Shown one piece after another: positions 1 to 9,119 of a stretch of 64,000 nt of DNA. The notes beneath the pieces were generated by a model. The model ran no database searches, was not told where the DNA came from, and saw only the letters and a program-made list of their open reading frames with translations. Positions within the stretch are counted from its first letter, which is position 1, and the number at the start of each line of letters is the position of its first letter. Origin of the DNA: Bradyrhizobium diazoefficiens (GTDB lineage Bacteria > Pseudomonadota > Alphaproteobacteria > Rhizobiales > Xanthobacteraceae); NCBI RefSeq assembly GCF_018131015.1, contig NZ_JAFCJJ010000004.1:124001-188000 (forward strand), written 5' to 3'. The translations under genes were made by a program, and so were the position numbers.

Positions 1-1512
1 GATCTGAAGAAGATCGTGCGCGCCGGCAAGGTGATCCTGTTCGCGGCCGGCGGCCAGCTTCTCGGCGGCTGCCTGCTCGGCATCCTGTGCTTCACGGCCA
101 TCGGCCTGTCGCTCGGCGGCGGCCATTTCGACGCGCTCTATCTCTGCGTCGCCTGCGCGCTGTCGAGCACGGTCATCATCGTCAAGGTGCTCTACGAGAA
201 GCGGGAGCTCGACACGCTGCCCGGCCGCATCACGCTCGGCGTGCTGGTGCTCCAGGACATCTTCGCCATCCTGTTCCTGGCGGTGCAGCCGAGCCTCGAC
301 AATTTGAAGGTCGGCGTCATCCTGCTCTCGATCGGGCGCGTCGCCGTGCTGGTCGCGGCGGCGCTTCTGGTCAGCCGCTACGTGCTGCCGCGGCTGTTCC
401 ACCAGATCGCCCGGCGGCCAGAGCTGATCCTGCTCGGCGCGCTGGCCTGGTGCTTTCTGGTGGCCGAGACCGCGGAGCAGCTCTCGCTATCGCGTGAGAT
501 GGGTGCGCTGATCGCCGGGGTCTCGCTCTCGACCTTCCCCTATGCGCTCGACGTCACGGCCAAGGTCACGACGCTCCGCGACTTCTTCATCACCCTGTTC
601 TTCGTTGCGCTCGGCATGACCATTCCCGTGCCCGGCCTCTCCGTGATCGGGCTTGCGCTGATCATCGCCGCCTTCACGGTGGTGAGCCGCCTCGTCACCA
701 CCTTCACCCCGCTTTATCTGATGAAGCAGGGCCTGCGCGCGAGCCTGTTGCCGGCGCTCAACCTCGCGCAGATCTCGGAGTTCTCGCTGGTGGTGATCCA
801 GACCGGCATCGCCGATCACCACATCGCGCCGGAGACGGCGAACGCAGCCTCCTTCGCCTTCGTGGTGCTGGCTGTGCTCTCGACCTTCGTCATGACGCGG
901 AGCGACGAGATCACCCGCCGGGCGATCGGCCCGCTGAAGCTGCTCGGCCTGCGGGATCTCGACCACGGTACCGGCCATGCCGAGGACGGGCACGCGGGCG
1001 GCCATGGCGAGGCCCGCCGCATCGTGATCCTCGGCTTTTTCCGTGCGGCGAGCGCGTTGCTCGCCGAGATCGAGCGGCAGAATCCGCTGCTGCTGGAGCA
1101 GATCACGGTGGTCGATTTCAACCCCAATGTGTACCAGACCCTGCTTTCGCGCGGCCTGCACGTGATCTATGGCGACATCAGCAATGTCGACACGCTGGTC
1201 CATGCCGGTGTCGGCAAGTCCGAGATGATCATCCTCAGCGTGCCGGATTCGCTGCTCAAGGGCGCCAGCAACGAGAAGCTGGTCCGTCACGTTCGGGCGC
1301 TCAATCCGAAGGCCAAGATCATCGCCACGGCCGACCTGTTGTCCGATGTCGGCGAGCTCTACGCGGCCGGCGCCAGCTATGTCACCGTGACCCGGCTCAG
1401 CGACGCTCATGAGCTGTTTACCGTGATCGAGGCCGCCCAGGCCGGCCTGCTAGGGGACAAGCGCACCGAGCTCGACGTGCGGCTGAGCGAGCGGCGCGAG
1501 GTGCTGCCCTGA
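1..1512 (+). CDS. Kef-type cation:proton antiporter with RCK-like C-terminus (5' truncated)
   Basis: The reading frame is open from the first base, so the true start lies upstream of the window. About 310 visible residues are strongly hydrophobic and resemble the CPA2 (KefB/KefC) Na+/H+ exchanger domain, with segments such as LSREMGALIAGVSLS and NLAQISEFSLVVIQ. This part would exchange K+ or Na+ for protons across the inner membrane. A His/Gly-rich linker (DHGTGHAEDGHAGGHGE) leads to a C-terminal TrkA-N/RCK-like Rossmann domain. Its nucleotide loop reads VILGFFRAAS rather than the usual GxGxxG, so NAD(H) gating may be altered. The following ribB gene is 162 bp downstream on the same strand and seems functionally unrelated. 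Confidence 0.85.
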   Translation, partial: DLKKIVRAGKVILFAAGGQLLGGCLLGILCFTAIGLSLGGGHFDALYLCVACALSSTVIIVKVLYEKRELDTLPGRITLGVLVLQDIFAILFLAVQPSLDNLKVGVILLSIGRVAVLVAAALLVSRYVLPRLFHQIARRPELILLGALAWCFLVAETAEQLSLSREMGALIAGVSLSTFPYALDVTAKVTTLRDFFITLFFVALGMTIPVPGLSVIGLALIIAAFTVVSRLVTTFTPLYLMKQGLRASLLPALNLAQISEFSLVVIQTGIADHHIAPETANAASFAFVVLAVLSTFVMTRSDEITRRAIGPLKLLGLRDLDHGTGHAEDGHAGGHGEARRIVILGFFRAASALLAEIERQNPLLLEQITVVDFNPNVYQTLLSRGLHVIYGDISNVDTLVHAGVGKSEMIILSVPDSLLKGASNEKLVRHVRALNPKAKIIATADLLSDVGELYAAGASYVTVTRLSDAHELFTVIEAAQAGLLGDKRTELDVRLSERREVLP

Positions 1513-1674
1513 CGGCGCCGCCGTCTTCCCCCAACAGCTTCCGCGCCTATATCGCCGGTATCCTCTGTGCCGTGAGCAGGTCCGCGTCCCGGAATATGCG
1601 GTTGCGTCCAGGACACTAGCGCGCCGGCCCAAGTCCGGCTAAGCCACGGGCCCATAACCGTCAGAGATTGGGAA

Positions 1675-2751
1675 ATGCCCGATACCGTTCAGGAAGTCTT
1701 GCAGGCCTTTGCCAGGGGCGAACTCGTGGTCGTGACCGACGACGAGGACCGCGAGGGCGAGGGCGATCTCATCGTCGCGGCCTCGCTCTGCACCGCCGAG
1801 AAGATGGCCTTCATCATCCGCCACACCTCCGGCATCGTCTGCGCCCCCGTCACCACCGAGGACGCGCGTCGGCTGCGGCTCGACCCGATGGTCGCCCACA
1901 ACGATTCCGCCCACACCACCGCCTTCACGGTGTCGATCGACTACAAGCCCGACGGCGGCACCGGCATCTCGGCCGAGGAACGCGCCTCGTGCTGCCGCGC
2001 GCTCTCCAATCCCAATGTCGGCGCCAGCGACTTCGCCCGTCCCGGCCACATCTTTCCGCTGATCGCCAAGGACGGCGGCGTGCTGCTGCGCTCCGGCCAT
2101 ACCGAGGCCGCGGTGGACCTCTGCAAGCTCTCGGGCCTTCCCCCGGTCGGCGTCATCAGCGAATTGATGAACGACGACGGCAGCGTGATGAAGGGCGAGC
2201 AGGTCGCCCGCTTCGCCGCCCAGCACAAGCTGAAGCACGTCACCATCGCGGACATGATCGCCTATCGCCAGGCGCGCGAAAAGCTGATCGAGCGGGTCTC
2301 GACCTTCGTCACCGAAAGCCCGATCGGCCCGCTGCAGGGCTATGCCTACCGCTCGCCGTTCGATTCCATCGCCCACGTCGCCTTCGTCTATAACGGCGTC
2401 GGCGACGGCAAGAACGTGCTTACGCGCTTCCACAAGCCGAACATCGTCAAGGACATCTTCACCGGCCACAAGCGCATGGCAGCCGTGCTCGAGCATTTCA
2501 GGAAGTCCGGCCGCGGCGTGCTGGTTTACCTGCGCGACGGCGCGGCCGGCGTGCCGGTGGAGCCGTTGCCCGACGAGAGCACGGCGGAGGCTGACCGCAA
2601 CCGCCAGTGGCGCGAGATCGGCGTCGGCGCGCAGATCCTGCGCGATCTCGGCGTCACCTCGATCCGCCATCTCACCTCCTCCGTGCACGACTACAAGGGC
2701 CTGTCGGGCTTCGGCATCGAGATCGTCGCCAACGAGCAGCTCGAAAGCTGA
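1675..2751 (+). CDS. ribB: 3,4-dihydroxy-2-butanone 4-phosphate synthase with degenerate GTP cyclohydrolase II domain (RibBA-like)
   Basis: Residues 1-205 are a complete RibB domain. The acidic loop DDEDREGEGD and the HTSGI segment are both present, so it should convert ribulose 5-phosphate to the four-carbon precursor of riboflavin. Residues 206-358 align with GTP cyclohydrolase II: the GVGAQILRDLGV and GLSGFGIEIV segments remain. However, the zinc-binding cysteines (normally in HSECLTGD and RCDCG) and the RQEGRGIGL loop are gone; the matching stretch reads RFHKPNIVKD and GHKRMAAVLEH. The RibA half is therefore probably not catalytic, as has been reported for a rhizobial RibBA. The ATG was chosen because MPDTVQEVLQAFARGELVVV matches the usual RibB N-terminus. 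No FMN riboswitch is seen upstream. Confidence 0.93.
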   Translation: MPDTVQEVLQAFARGELVVVTDDEDREGEGDLIVAASLCTAEKMAFIIRHTSGIVCAPVTTEDARRLRLDPMVAHNDSAHTTAFTVSIDYKPDGGTGISAEERASCCRALSNPNVGASDFARPGHIFPLIAKDGGVLLRSGHTEAAVDLCKLSGLPPVGVISELMNDDGSVMKGEQVARFAAQHKLKHVTIADMIAYRQAREKLIERVSTFVTESPIGPLQGYAYRSPFDSIAHVAFVYNGVGDGKNVLTRFHKPNIVKDIFTGHKRMAAVLEHFRKSGRGVLVYLRDGAAGVPVEPLPDESTAEADRNRQWREIGVGAQILRDLGVTSIRHLTSSVHDYKGLSGFGIEIVANEQLES

Positions 2752-2760
2752 CATGCAGGT

Positions 2761-2801
2761 GTCGTTCCGGGATCGATGCTTCGCGTCGGCCCGGGAACGA
2801 C
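2761..2801. repeat. Inverted repeat, possible terminator of ribB
   Basis: GTCGTTCC at 2761-2768 pairs with GGAACGAC at 2794-2801, extended by GG/CC on the inside. It lies 10 bp after the ribB stop and lacks a clear T tract. It resembles intergenic palindromes common in Bradyrhizobium. Confidence 0.5.
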
Positions 2802-2889
2802 CGCAACCAGGATGCAATTGCACTTGTTGCCGCGGCGTTTTAATTTGTCGGGCAATTTTTCGACGGAACCAGACGCGAAAGGACGTTTC

Positions 2890-4104
2890 ATGAGCGCGCG
2901 CCCTCAGGCCAAGGACAAGCCGGCTGCGGCTTCTTTCCAGTGGGATGATCCGTTCCTGCTCGACGAGCAACTCACCGAGGACGAGCGCATGGTGCGCGAC
3001 ACCGCGCGCGCCTACGCCCAGGACAAGCTGTTGCCGCGCGTCTCCAAGGCCTATCTGGAAGAGAAGACCGATCGCGAGATATTCAACGAGATGGGCGAGC
3101 TCGGCCTGATCGGCATCACGTTGCCGGAGGAATATGGCTGCGCCAACGCCAGCTACGTCGCCTATGGCCTGGTCGCGCGCGAGATCGAGCGGGTCGATTC
3201 CGGCTACCGCTCGATGAACTCGGTGCAGTCATCGCTGGTGATGTACCCGATCTACGCCTATGGCGACGAGAACCAGCGCAAGAAATACCTGCCGAAGCTC
3301 GCCAGCGGCGAGTGGGTCGGCTGCTTCGGCCTGACCGAGCCCGACGCCGGCTCCGACCCCGCCGGCATGAAGACCCGCGCCGAGAAGGTCGCGGACGGCT
3401 ACCGCCTGACCGGCAGCAAGATGTGGATCTCGAACGCGCCCATCGCCGACGTGTTCGTGATCTGGGCCAAGTCGGCCGAGCACGACAACCAGATCCGCGG
3501 CTTCGTGCTGGAGAAGGGCATGAAGGGCCTGTCCGCGCCGAAGATCGGCGGCAAGCTGTCGCTTCGCGCCTCGATCACCGGCGAGGTCGTGATGGACGGC
3601 GTCGTGGTTCCCGAGGACGCGCTGCTGCCCAACGTCTCCGGCCTGAAGGGGCCGTTCGGCTGTCTCAACCGCGCCCGCTACGGCATTTCCTGGGGCGCGC
3701 TCGGCGCCGCCGAGGACTGCATGCACCGCGCCCGCCAGTACACGCTCGACCGCAAGCAGTTCGGCAAGCCGCTCGCCGCGACCCAGCTCGTGCAGAAGAA
3801 GCTCGCCGACATGCAGACCGAGATCGCGCTGGGCCTGCAGGGCGCATTGCGCGTCGGCCGCCTGATGGATGAGGGCAAGTTCGCGCCCGAGATGATCTCG
3901 ATCGTCAAGCGCAACAATTGCGGCAAGGCCCTCGACATCGCCCGCCAGGCCCGCGACATGCACGGCGGCAACGGCATCTCGATCGAGTATCACGTGATGC
4001 GCCACGTCCATAACCTCGAGACCGTGAACACCTATGAGGGCACCCACGACGTCCACGCCCTGATCCTCGGCCGCGCGATCACGGGCATCCAGGCGTTTTT
4101 CTGA
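2890..4104 (+). CDS. gcdH: Glutaryl-CoA dehydrogenase (acyl-CoA dehydrogenase family)
   Basis: A 404-residue FAD enzyme for oxidative decarboxylation of glutaryl-CoA to crotonyl-CoA in lysine/tryptophan breakdown. The family's catalytic Glu is in NTYEGTHD (about residue 383), and the substrate-binding Arg that marks the glutaryl-CoA branch is in DSGYRSMNS (about residue 107). [12 protein letters not shown] and the MWISNAP stretch are the usual flavin-contacting segments. An in-frame extension to 2776 falls inside an inverted repeat, so the ATG at 2890 is preferred; it gives the normal length of about 400. The gene stands alone between ribB and a beta-lactamase-fold hydrolase. Confidence 0.93.
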   Translation: MSARPQAKDKPAAASFQWDDPFLLDEQLTEDERMVRDTARAYAQDKLLPRVSKAYLEEKTDREIFNEMGELGLIGITLPEEYGCANASYVAYGLVAREIERVDSGYRSMNSVQSSLVMYPIYAYGDENQRKKYLPKLASGEWVGCFGLTEPDAGSDPAGMKTRAEKVADGYRLTGSKMWISNAPIADVFVIWAKSAEHDNQIRGFVLEKGMKGLSAPKIGGKLSLRASITGEVVMDGVVVPEDALLPNVSGLKGPFGCLNRARYGISWGALGAAEDCMHRARQYTLDRKQFGKPLAATQLVQKKLADMQTEIALGLQGALRVGRLMDEGKFAPEMISIVKRNNCGKALDIARQARDMHGGNGISIEYHVMRHVHNLETVNTYEGTHDVHALILGRAITGIQAFF

Positions 4105-4145
4105 GCGGCCACGGGTACGAAGCGACAGATCTTTCCAACACCGTT

Positions 4146-4220
4146 ATGGCCGGGCTCGTCCCGGCCATCCACGTCTTAGCTGCCAGAAAGTACGTGGATG
4201 CCCGGCACAAGGCCGGGCAT
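4146..4220. repeat. Double-hairpin intergenic repeat (family A)
   Basis: Two 23-nt hairpins: ATGGCCGGG-CTCGT-CCCGGCCAT at 4146-4168 and ATGCCCGGC-ACAAG-GCCGGGCAT at 4198-4220. A CCACGT/ACGTGG pair lies between them. A second copy in opposite orientation is at 6198-6283. It probably folds into a cruciform or mRNA structure and may end gcdH transcription. Confidence 0.8.
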
Positions 4221-4248
4221 GACGAAGTCAGCAAGGTGCGAACTCGCC

Positions 4249-5166
4249 ATGTCCGACAACGACGACATCCCGTTCAACAAGAGCTTCCCGCTTAAGGCCG
4301 GCGCCGTCGAGGAAGTCCGTCCCGGCGTGCGGCGCGTGCTCTGCAACAACCCGAGCCCGTTCACCTTTACCGGCACGGTCAGCTACATCGTCGGGCAGGG
4401 CAACGTCGCGATCATCGATCCCGGTCCTGACGACGAAGCGCATGCGGCGGCTCTGCTCGAGGCCGTGCGCGGCGAGACGGTGAGCCACATCTTCGTCACG
4501 CACACCCACCGCGACCATTCGCCGAACACCGCGCGGATCAAGCAGGCGACCGGCGCGACCGTCTATGCCGAGGGGCCGCATCGTGCCTCGCGCCCGCGCT
4601 TCGAGAGCGAGAAGCACAATCCGGAATCGGGGTCCGATCGCGATTTCGTCCCGGATGTCCGGATCGCCCATGGCGACGTCGTTGAAGGTCGCGGCTGGCG
4701 GCTGGAGGCCGTGGCCACGCCCGGCCACACCGCCAACCATCTGGCCTTGGCCTGGGCGGAGCGGAAGTTCAACTTCGTCGGCGATCACGTCATGGGCTGG
4801 TCGACCTCGATCGTGGCGCCGCCCGACGGCTCGATGATCGACTACATGGAATCGCTCGACCGGCTGGCGGCGCGCGAGGAGGATCTGTACTTCTCCGGTC
4901 ACGGCCCCGAAATCCCGGACGGCCAGCGCTTCGTGCGCTTCCTGATCCGTCACCGCAAGGCGCGGGAAGCCTCGATCCTGCACCGCCTTGCCAAGGGCGA
5001 GGCCGACATCCCGACCATGGTGCGCGCGATCTATATTGGCATCGACCCGCGGCTGACGACAGCCGCCGGCTATTCTGTGCTGGCGCATCTGGAAGACCTC
5101 GTCGCGCGCGGCGTGGTGGCGACCGAAGGCGATCCGGTGATCGGCGGGACGTACCGGATGGTTTGA
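4249..5166 (+). CDS. MBL-fold metallohydrolase (LACTB2-like)
   Basis: A 305-residue metallo-beta-lactamase-fold protein. It has the metal-binding THTHRDHS motif (near residue 85), a GHTANHL histidine, a GDHVMGW aspartate and a late GHGPE histidine, which together form a two-metal hydrolase site. The C-terminal third looks like the winged helix seen in LACTB2/glyoxalase-II-like hydrolases. Substrate unknown; an RNase or thioesterase role is possible. The upstream in-frame ATG at 4198 is the first base of a repeat hairpin, so the ATG at 4249 (MSDNDDIPF) is preferred. Confidence 0.85.
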   Translation: MSDNDDIPFNKSFPLKAGAVEEVRPGVRRVLCNNPSPFTFTGTVSYIVGQGNVAIIDPGPDDEAHAAALLEAVRGETVSHIFVTHTHRDHSPNTARIKQATGATVYAEGPHRASRPRFESEKHNPESGSDRDFVPDVRIAHGDVVEGRGWRLEAVATPGHTANHLALAWAERKFNFVGDHVMGWSTSIVAPPDGSMIDYMESLDRLAAREEDLYFSGHGPEIPDGQRFVRFLIRHRKAREASILHRLAKGEADIPTMVRAIYIGIDPRLTTAAGYSVLAHLEDLVARGVVATEGDPVIGGTYRMV

Positions 5167-5169
5167 GGG

Positions 5170-5232
5170 GCGAATGGCGAATGGGGAGTAGCGAACAGGC
5201 GGGTGCCGTGCCAATCGCCATTCGCCATTCGC
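5170..5232. terminator. 15-bp inverted repeat between convergent genes
   Basis: GCGAATGGCGAATGG at 5170-5184 pairs perfectly with CCATTCGCCATTCGC at 5218-5232. It sits between the ends of two convergent genes and touches the stop codon of the minus-strand one. It probably acts as a bidirectional terminator or mRNA end stabiliser, although no long T tract is present. Confidence 0.6.
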
Positions 5233-6086
5233 TATTTCTTCACCGTCTTCGCCGGCGCCTTGGGCGGCGGGACCGGGGTCTTCTTCGCCGGTTTCAGCGC
5301 ATCGGCATCGGCGGCGGTGTTGAGATCGTCGATGAATTTGGTGACGCGGGCGGCGTTGCTGCCGAGGTCGCTCTCGAAGAAGCGCGAGGCGGAGCGGATA
5401 TCGACACGGGAATCGTCGCCGTCAGCCACCACCCGGATCGAGACGTCCTCGCGAAAACCCATGATCGGCGTGCGCGCCACCGCCTCGATCCGGCCGACGC
5501 GGCGCGGCGGCTGCGGCGCGCGCTCGTCGATGACCAGCCATTTGCGCTTGTTGACGAGCTGAAGCGCGATCGCATAGGCGCGGTCCACCGGAATCTCGAG
5601 GTCGATCGGCTCGATATCGGGGTAGAACTGGCGCTGCTGCTCGGCCGAATACAGGCCGGCATAGACCGCGCTGTTGGCGCCGTCGCCGGTGCGCAGGCGC
5701 GCCAGCGCGTCGAAGCGCGGCGGGTCGATCGGGTCGGTGGTGATGTCGTGGATCTGCGGCAGCTTTTTGTATTGCAGGCCGAGATAGGCGGGATAGGCGA
5801 GAATCAGCGCGTCGATCAGCAGGGCGAGCAGGATGCGCGCCATGCCGCGCGAGCCGTTCTGCCAGATCGCGGCAAAGCCCGCGAGGCCGAACAGGATCGA
5901 GAGCGCCGCGATCCCCAGCCCGCCGAAGAAGGTCGCGAGCGCCGGCTTGATCTCGAGGAAGCCGAAGCGGACGATGATGATCGACACCACCACCGCCACC
6001 ACCGCGAACACGGCCAGATTGCGCGCCCAGTTCGCGAGGCTGGACACGGGCTCCGTCTGATAGGGAGCGGAAAACCTGCGGGCCAT
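5232..6086 (-). CDS. DUF1499 domain membrane protein
   Basis: A 284-residue protein. Three hydrophobic helices lie in the first 120 residues (e.g. NLAVFAVVAVVVSIIIVRFG, FFGGLGIAALSILFGLAGF, ILLALLIDALILAYPAYLG). A soluble DUF1499 domain follows, containing VGRIEAVARTPIMGFREDVSIRV and DIRSASR. The tail is Lys/Pro/Ala-rich. DUF1499 has no established biochemical role; the layout suggests an inner-membrane protein with a soluble domain. It starts 111 bp before a family A repeat that separates it from the acyl-CoA ligase. Confidence 0.85.
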   Translation of the reverse strand: MARRFSAPYQTEPVSSLANWARNLAVFAVVAVVVSIIIVRFGFLEIKPALATFFGGLGIAALSILFGLAGFAAIWQNGSRGMARILLALLIDALILAYPAYLGLQYKKLPQIHDITTDPIDPPRFDALARLRTGDGANSAVYAGLYSAEQQRQFYPDIEPIDLEIPVDRAYAIALQLVNKRKWLVIDERAPQPPRRVGRIEAVARTPIMGFREDVSIRVVADGDDSRVDIRSASRFFESDLGSNAARVTKFIDDLNTAADADALKPAKKTPVPPPKAPAKTVKK

Positions 6087-6197
6087 CGGGTGAGCTCTGC
6101 CGGGATTTTGGATCGGTGCCGGCCGATCTGGCGCGGCTATGCGCCGTTGAGACCACGGCCGGGGGGCAAATTCAAGAGTTCAGCAGGCACCCCAGTT

Positions 6198-6283
6198 CGT
6201 CATGCCCGGGCTTGTCCCGGGCATCCACGTTCTCCGGGCCGCGGGGTAAGGCGTGGATGGCCGGGACAAGCCCGGCCATGACG
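6198..6283. repeat. Double-hairpin intergenic repeat (family A, second copy)
   Basis: The element begins CGTCATGCCCGGG and ends CCGGCCATGACG, with internal hairpins around CTTGT and ACAAG loops and CCACGT/GCGTGG in the middle. It is the inverted relative of the element at 4146-4220. Confidence 0.85.
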
Positions 6284-6339
6284 TTGCGAAGCCTTCAATG
6301 CGTCAAGCGTTCGCACCCTCCAGGGGAGGGTGGCACCAC

Positions 6340-7968
6340 TTACGCCGCCGCGTTCGGGAAGCGGTAGTCCTTGAACTGGTCGCGGAGCGCCGTTTTCAGG
6401 ATCTTGCCGGTGGCGGTGTGCGGGATGCCCTCGACGAAGGCGACGTCGTCGGGCATCCACCATTTGGCGATCTTGCCATCCATGAACTTCAGGATGTCCT
6501 CGCGGCTGGCCTGCTCGCCCTGCTTGAGCTGCACGATCAGGAGCGGCCGCTCGTCCCATTTGGGGTGGAACACGCCGATCACGGCGGCTTCCGCCACGGC
6601 GGGGTGGCCGACCGCGAGGTTTTCGAGATCGATCGAGGAGATCCATTCGCCGCCGGACTTGATCACGTCCTTGGAACGGTCGGTGATGCGCATGTAGCCG
6701 TCTTCGTCGATGGTCGAGACGTCGCCGGTGTCGAAGAAGCCGTTCTCGTCGAGAATGTTGGCAGCGACACGGAAGTAGGCCTTGGCGACCGCAGGGCCCG
6801 AGACCTTGAGCCGGCCGAAGGTCTTGCCGTCCCAAGGCAGTTCCTTGCCGCTATCGTCGGTGATCTTCATCTCGACGCCGAACGGCGGATAGCCCTGCAT
6901 CTGCAGCACGTCGAGCCGGGCATCGCCGGTCGCCTCGCTGAACGGGGGCTTCAGCGCGGCGACGCTGCCGATCGGGCTCATCTCGGTCATGCCCCAGGCG
7001 TGACGCACGTTCGAGCCCATGTCGAGGAAGGCCTTGATCATCGAGCGCGGCATCGCCGAGCCGCCGCAGATCACCATCTTCAGGTGCGGTAGCTTCAGAT
7101 TGTTGGCGCCCATGTGCTGGAGCAGCATCAGCCACACCGTGGGTACGCCAGCGGTGTGCGTCACCTTCTCGGTGGACAGCAGCTCGTAGACCGAGGCGCC
7201 GTCGAGCTTGGCGCCGGGCATCACCAGCTTGGTGCCTTGCGACGGCGCGGAGAAAGCGATGCCCCAGCTGTTGGCGTGGAACAGCGGAACCACCGGCAGC
7301 ATGGTCTCGGCTGCGCTGGTGCCGAGCGCGTCGACGTTGTTGGCCATCAGCGCGTGCAGCACGTTGGAACGATGCGAATAGAGCACGCCCTTCGGATCGC
7401 CCGTCGTGCCGGAGGTGTAGCACATCGCGGCTGCCGTGTTCTCGTCAAAGTCCTTCCACTCGAACTTGCCGTCGGCGTCCGCGATCCAGTCCTCGTAGGC
7501 GACCGCGTTCTTCAGCGTGGTCTGCGGCATATGCGCCTTGTCGGTGAGCACGACGTAGCGCTCCACGCTCGACAGCTTGTCGGCGATCTTCTCCAGCACG
7601 GGCACGAAGGTGATGTCGGTCATCACGATGCGGTCCTGCGCATGGTTGATGATCCAGGCGATCTGTTCGGGGAAAAGGCGGGGATTGACGGTATGGCAGA
7701 TGGCGCCGATGCCCATGATGCCGTACCAGACCTCGAGATGGCGCCAGGTGTTCCAGGCGATCGTTGCGATGCGGTCACCGAGCTTGATGCCGTCGCGCTC
7801 CAGCATCTGCGAGACCTTGAGCGAGCGCTGGTGGATTTCGGCATAGGTGGTGCGATGGATCGGTCCCTCGACCGACCGCGTGACAACCTCCTGCTTGCCA
7901 TGAATCTTTGCTGCGTGTTCGATGATCCGGTGGCAGAGCAGGGGCCAGTCTTGCATCAAGCCAAGCAT
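6340..7968 (-). CDS. Acyl-CoA synthetase (AMP-forming), DmdB-like 3-(methylthio)propionyl-CoA / medium-long-chain ligase
   Basis: A 542-residue member of the ANL superfamily that activates a carboxylic acid to its CoA thioester via an acyl-adenylate. The ATP-grasping loop is CYTSGTTGDPKGVLYSHR (residues 183-200), the A5-like motif is HAWGMTEMSP, and the hinge/A7-A8 segment is FFDTGDVSTIDEDGYMRITDRSKD. The C-terminal catalytic Lys is in TATGKILKTALRDQ. Close relatives are annotated as long-chain or 3-(methylthio)propionyl-CoA ligases; the true acid cannot be told from sequence. A DmdC-like dehydrogenase occurs at 43,040 but is not adjacent. Confidence 0.88.
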   Translation of the reverse strand: MLGLMQDWPLLCHRIIEHAAKIHGKQEVVTRSVEGPIHRTTYAEIHQRSLKVSQMLERDGIKLGDRIATIAWNTWRHLEVWYGIMGIGAICHTVNPRLFPEQIAWIINHAQDRIVMTDITFVPVLEKIADKLSSVERYVVLTDKAHMPQTTLKNAVAYEDWIADADGKFEWKDFDENTAAAMCYTSGTTGDPKGVLYSHRSNVLHALMANNVDALGTSAAETMLPVVPLFHANSWGIAFSAPSQGTKLVMPGAKLDGASVYELLSTEKVTHTAGVPTVWLMLLQHMGANNLKLPHLKMVICGGSAMPRSMIKAFLDMGSNVRHAWGMTEMSPIGSVAALKPPFSEATGDARLDVLQMQGYPPFGVEMKITDDSGKELPWDGKTFGRLKVSGPAVAKAYFRVAANILDENGFFDTGDVSTIDEDGYMRITDRSKDVIKSGGEWISSIDLENLAVGHPAVAEAAVIGVFHPKWDERPLLIVQLKQGEQASREDILKFMDGKIAKWWMPDDVAFVEGIPHTATGKILKTALRDQFKDYRFPNAAA

Positions 7969-8033
7969 TCAGACGTTCCTCCGAGAAGTCGCTGGGCGCG
8001 TTGTCGCTCTCAGCGCAGGGCCAAAGAATTGTC

Positions 8034-9083
8034 ATGACTTTTAGCCTGCCGGACTTTCGCCGCAAATGGTCTTGTCGCGGCTATATGTCCACCGGTTCCG
8101 CAATGGTTACCGTCGCCCTCAGCTTGTTGCTCATGCTGGCTGAGAGGGCGGAGGCGCGGAAATATCCTGCGCCGCTCGATCTCTTCGGCCTTGGTACACC
8201 ACGGCCGCGCGTCCATTCAGCCAGGATCCCGCTCCCGAGACCCCGCCCCGAGGAGGCGCCCAAAGCGGAGGACGAGGCCGAGCCGGAGAAGCCTGGCCCG
8301 GACAAGCCGGGTAAGCCCGCCGAGGCCCCGCCGCCCGAGAAGCAGATTTCGGCCTGCCGGCTTGCGCTGACCGAGGAGGTCGCGATCGCCCCCTCCATCC
8401 CCGATATCCGCGGCCCCGGCGCCTGCGGCGGCGAGGATCTGGTGCGGCTCGAAGCCATCGTGCTGCCGGACAAGCGCAAGGTGCCGGTGAAGCCGGCCGC
8501 GATCCTCCGCTGCACCATGGCCTCGGCAATCGCCGACTGGGTGCGCAAGGACATGGTGCCGCTGGCCGCAAGCCTCGGCTCGACCATCAGCGATCTCGAC
8601 AATTTCGACAGTTTTGAATGCCGTGGCCGCAACCGCGTCGCCGGCGCGCTGCTGTCCGAGCACGGCAAGGCCAATGCGCTCGACGTGCGCTCGCTCAAGC
8701 TCGCCAACGGCCAGTCGATGGGCCTGACCGACCGCACCGTCGCGCGCGACGTGCGCGAGCGGGTGCTGCGCTCGGTCTGCGCACGCTTTTCCACCGTGCT
8801 CGGCCCGGGCTCGGACTGGTACCACGAGGACCACATCCATCTCGATCTGGCCCAGCGGCGCAACGACTACCGGATCTGCCAGTGGAACGTCTGGGATCCC
8901 CTGCCGCTGGTCGCCCCGCTGCTGCCGGCGGAGCGGCCGGAGGAGGCGCCGCCGCGCGACGTCGCGGCCAAGCCTGAGGTCAAGGACGGGGCTGAAGACG
9001 GGGCGGAGAAGTCGCCTGAGGACGAGCCCAGCAAGGCGCAGTCCAAGCCGACAACGAAGCCGGCAACAAAAAAGCGCCGGTAG
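8034..9083 (+). CDS. Extensin-like C-terminal domain protein, exported
   Basis: A secreted or periplasmic protein of about 349 residues. A hydrophobic signal (VTVALSLLLML, cleavage likely after AEA) is followed by a Pro/Glu/Lys-rich linker. Then comes an Extensin-like_C domain with SEHGKANALDVRSL and WYHEDHIHLDLA, the His/Asp pattern of LAS-type (M15-like) peptidoglycan enzymes. The tail is again low-complexity and charged. It is likely an envelope protein acting on or near murein. The start is uncertain: ATG 8034 gives a basic n-region, while ATG 8085 starts right at the signal peptide. Its stop codon lies inside a terminator hairpin shared with the convergent L,D-transpeptidase. Confidence 0.8.
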   Translation: MTFSLPDFRRKWSCRGYMSTGSAMVTVALSLLLMLAERAEARKYPAPLDLFGLGTPRPRVHSARIPLPRPRPEEAPKAEDEAEPEKPGPDKPGKPAEAPPPEKQISACRLALTEEVAIAPSIPDIRGPGACGGEDLVRLEAIVLPDKRKVPVKPAAILRCTMASAIADWVRKDMVPLAASLGSTISDLDNFDSFECRGRNRVAGALLSEHGKANALDVRSLKLANGQSMGLTDRTVARDVRERVLRSVCARFSTVLGPGSDWYHEDHIHLDLAQRRNDYRICQWNVWDPLPLVAPLLPAERPEEAPPRDVAAKPEVKDGAEDGAEKSPEDEPSKAQSKPTTKPATKKRR

Positions 9084-9096
9084 AACCGGCGCTTTT
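9069..9096. terminator. Bidirectional intrinsic terminator
   Basis: A perfect 7-bp stem, GCGCCGG (9074-9080) / CCGGCGC (9086-9092), has a 5-nt loop. It is flanked by an A tract on the left and TTTT on the right, so it can terminate both convergent genes. The loop contains the TAG stop of the extensin-like gene. Confidence 0.85.
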
Positions 9097-9119
9097 GAAT
9101 GTTCGCGATCAGCAGGCGA

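Noticed and set aside
1513..1674. Possible FMN riboswitch before ribB
   Set aside because: None of the conserved FMN-element blocks (such as AGGGGCAGGGTGAA) could be found.
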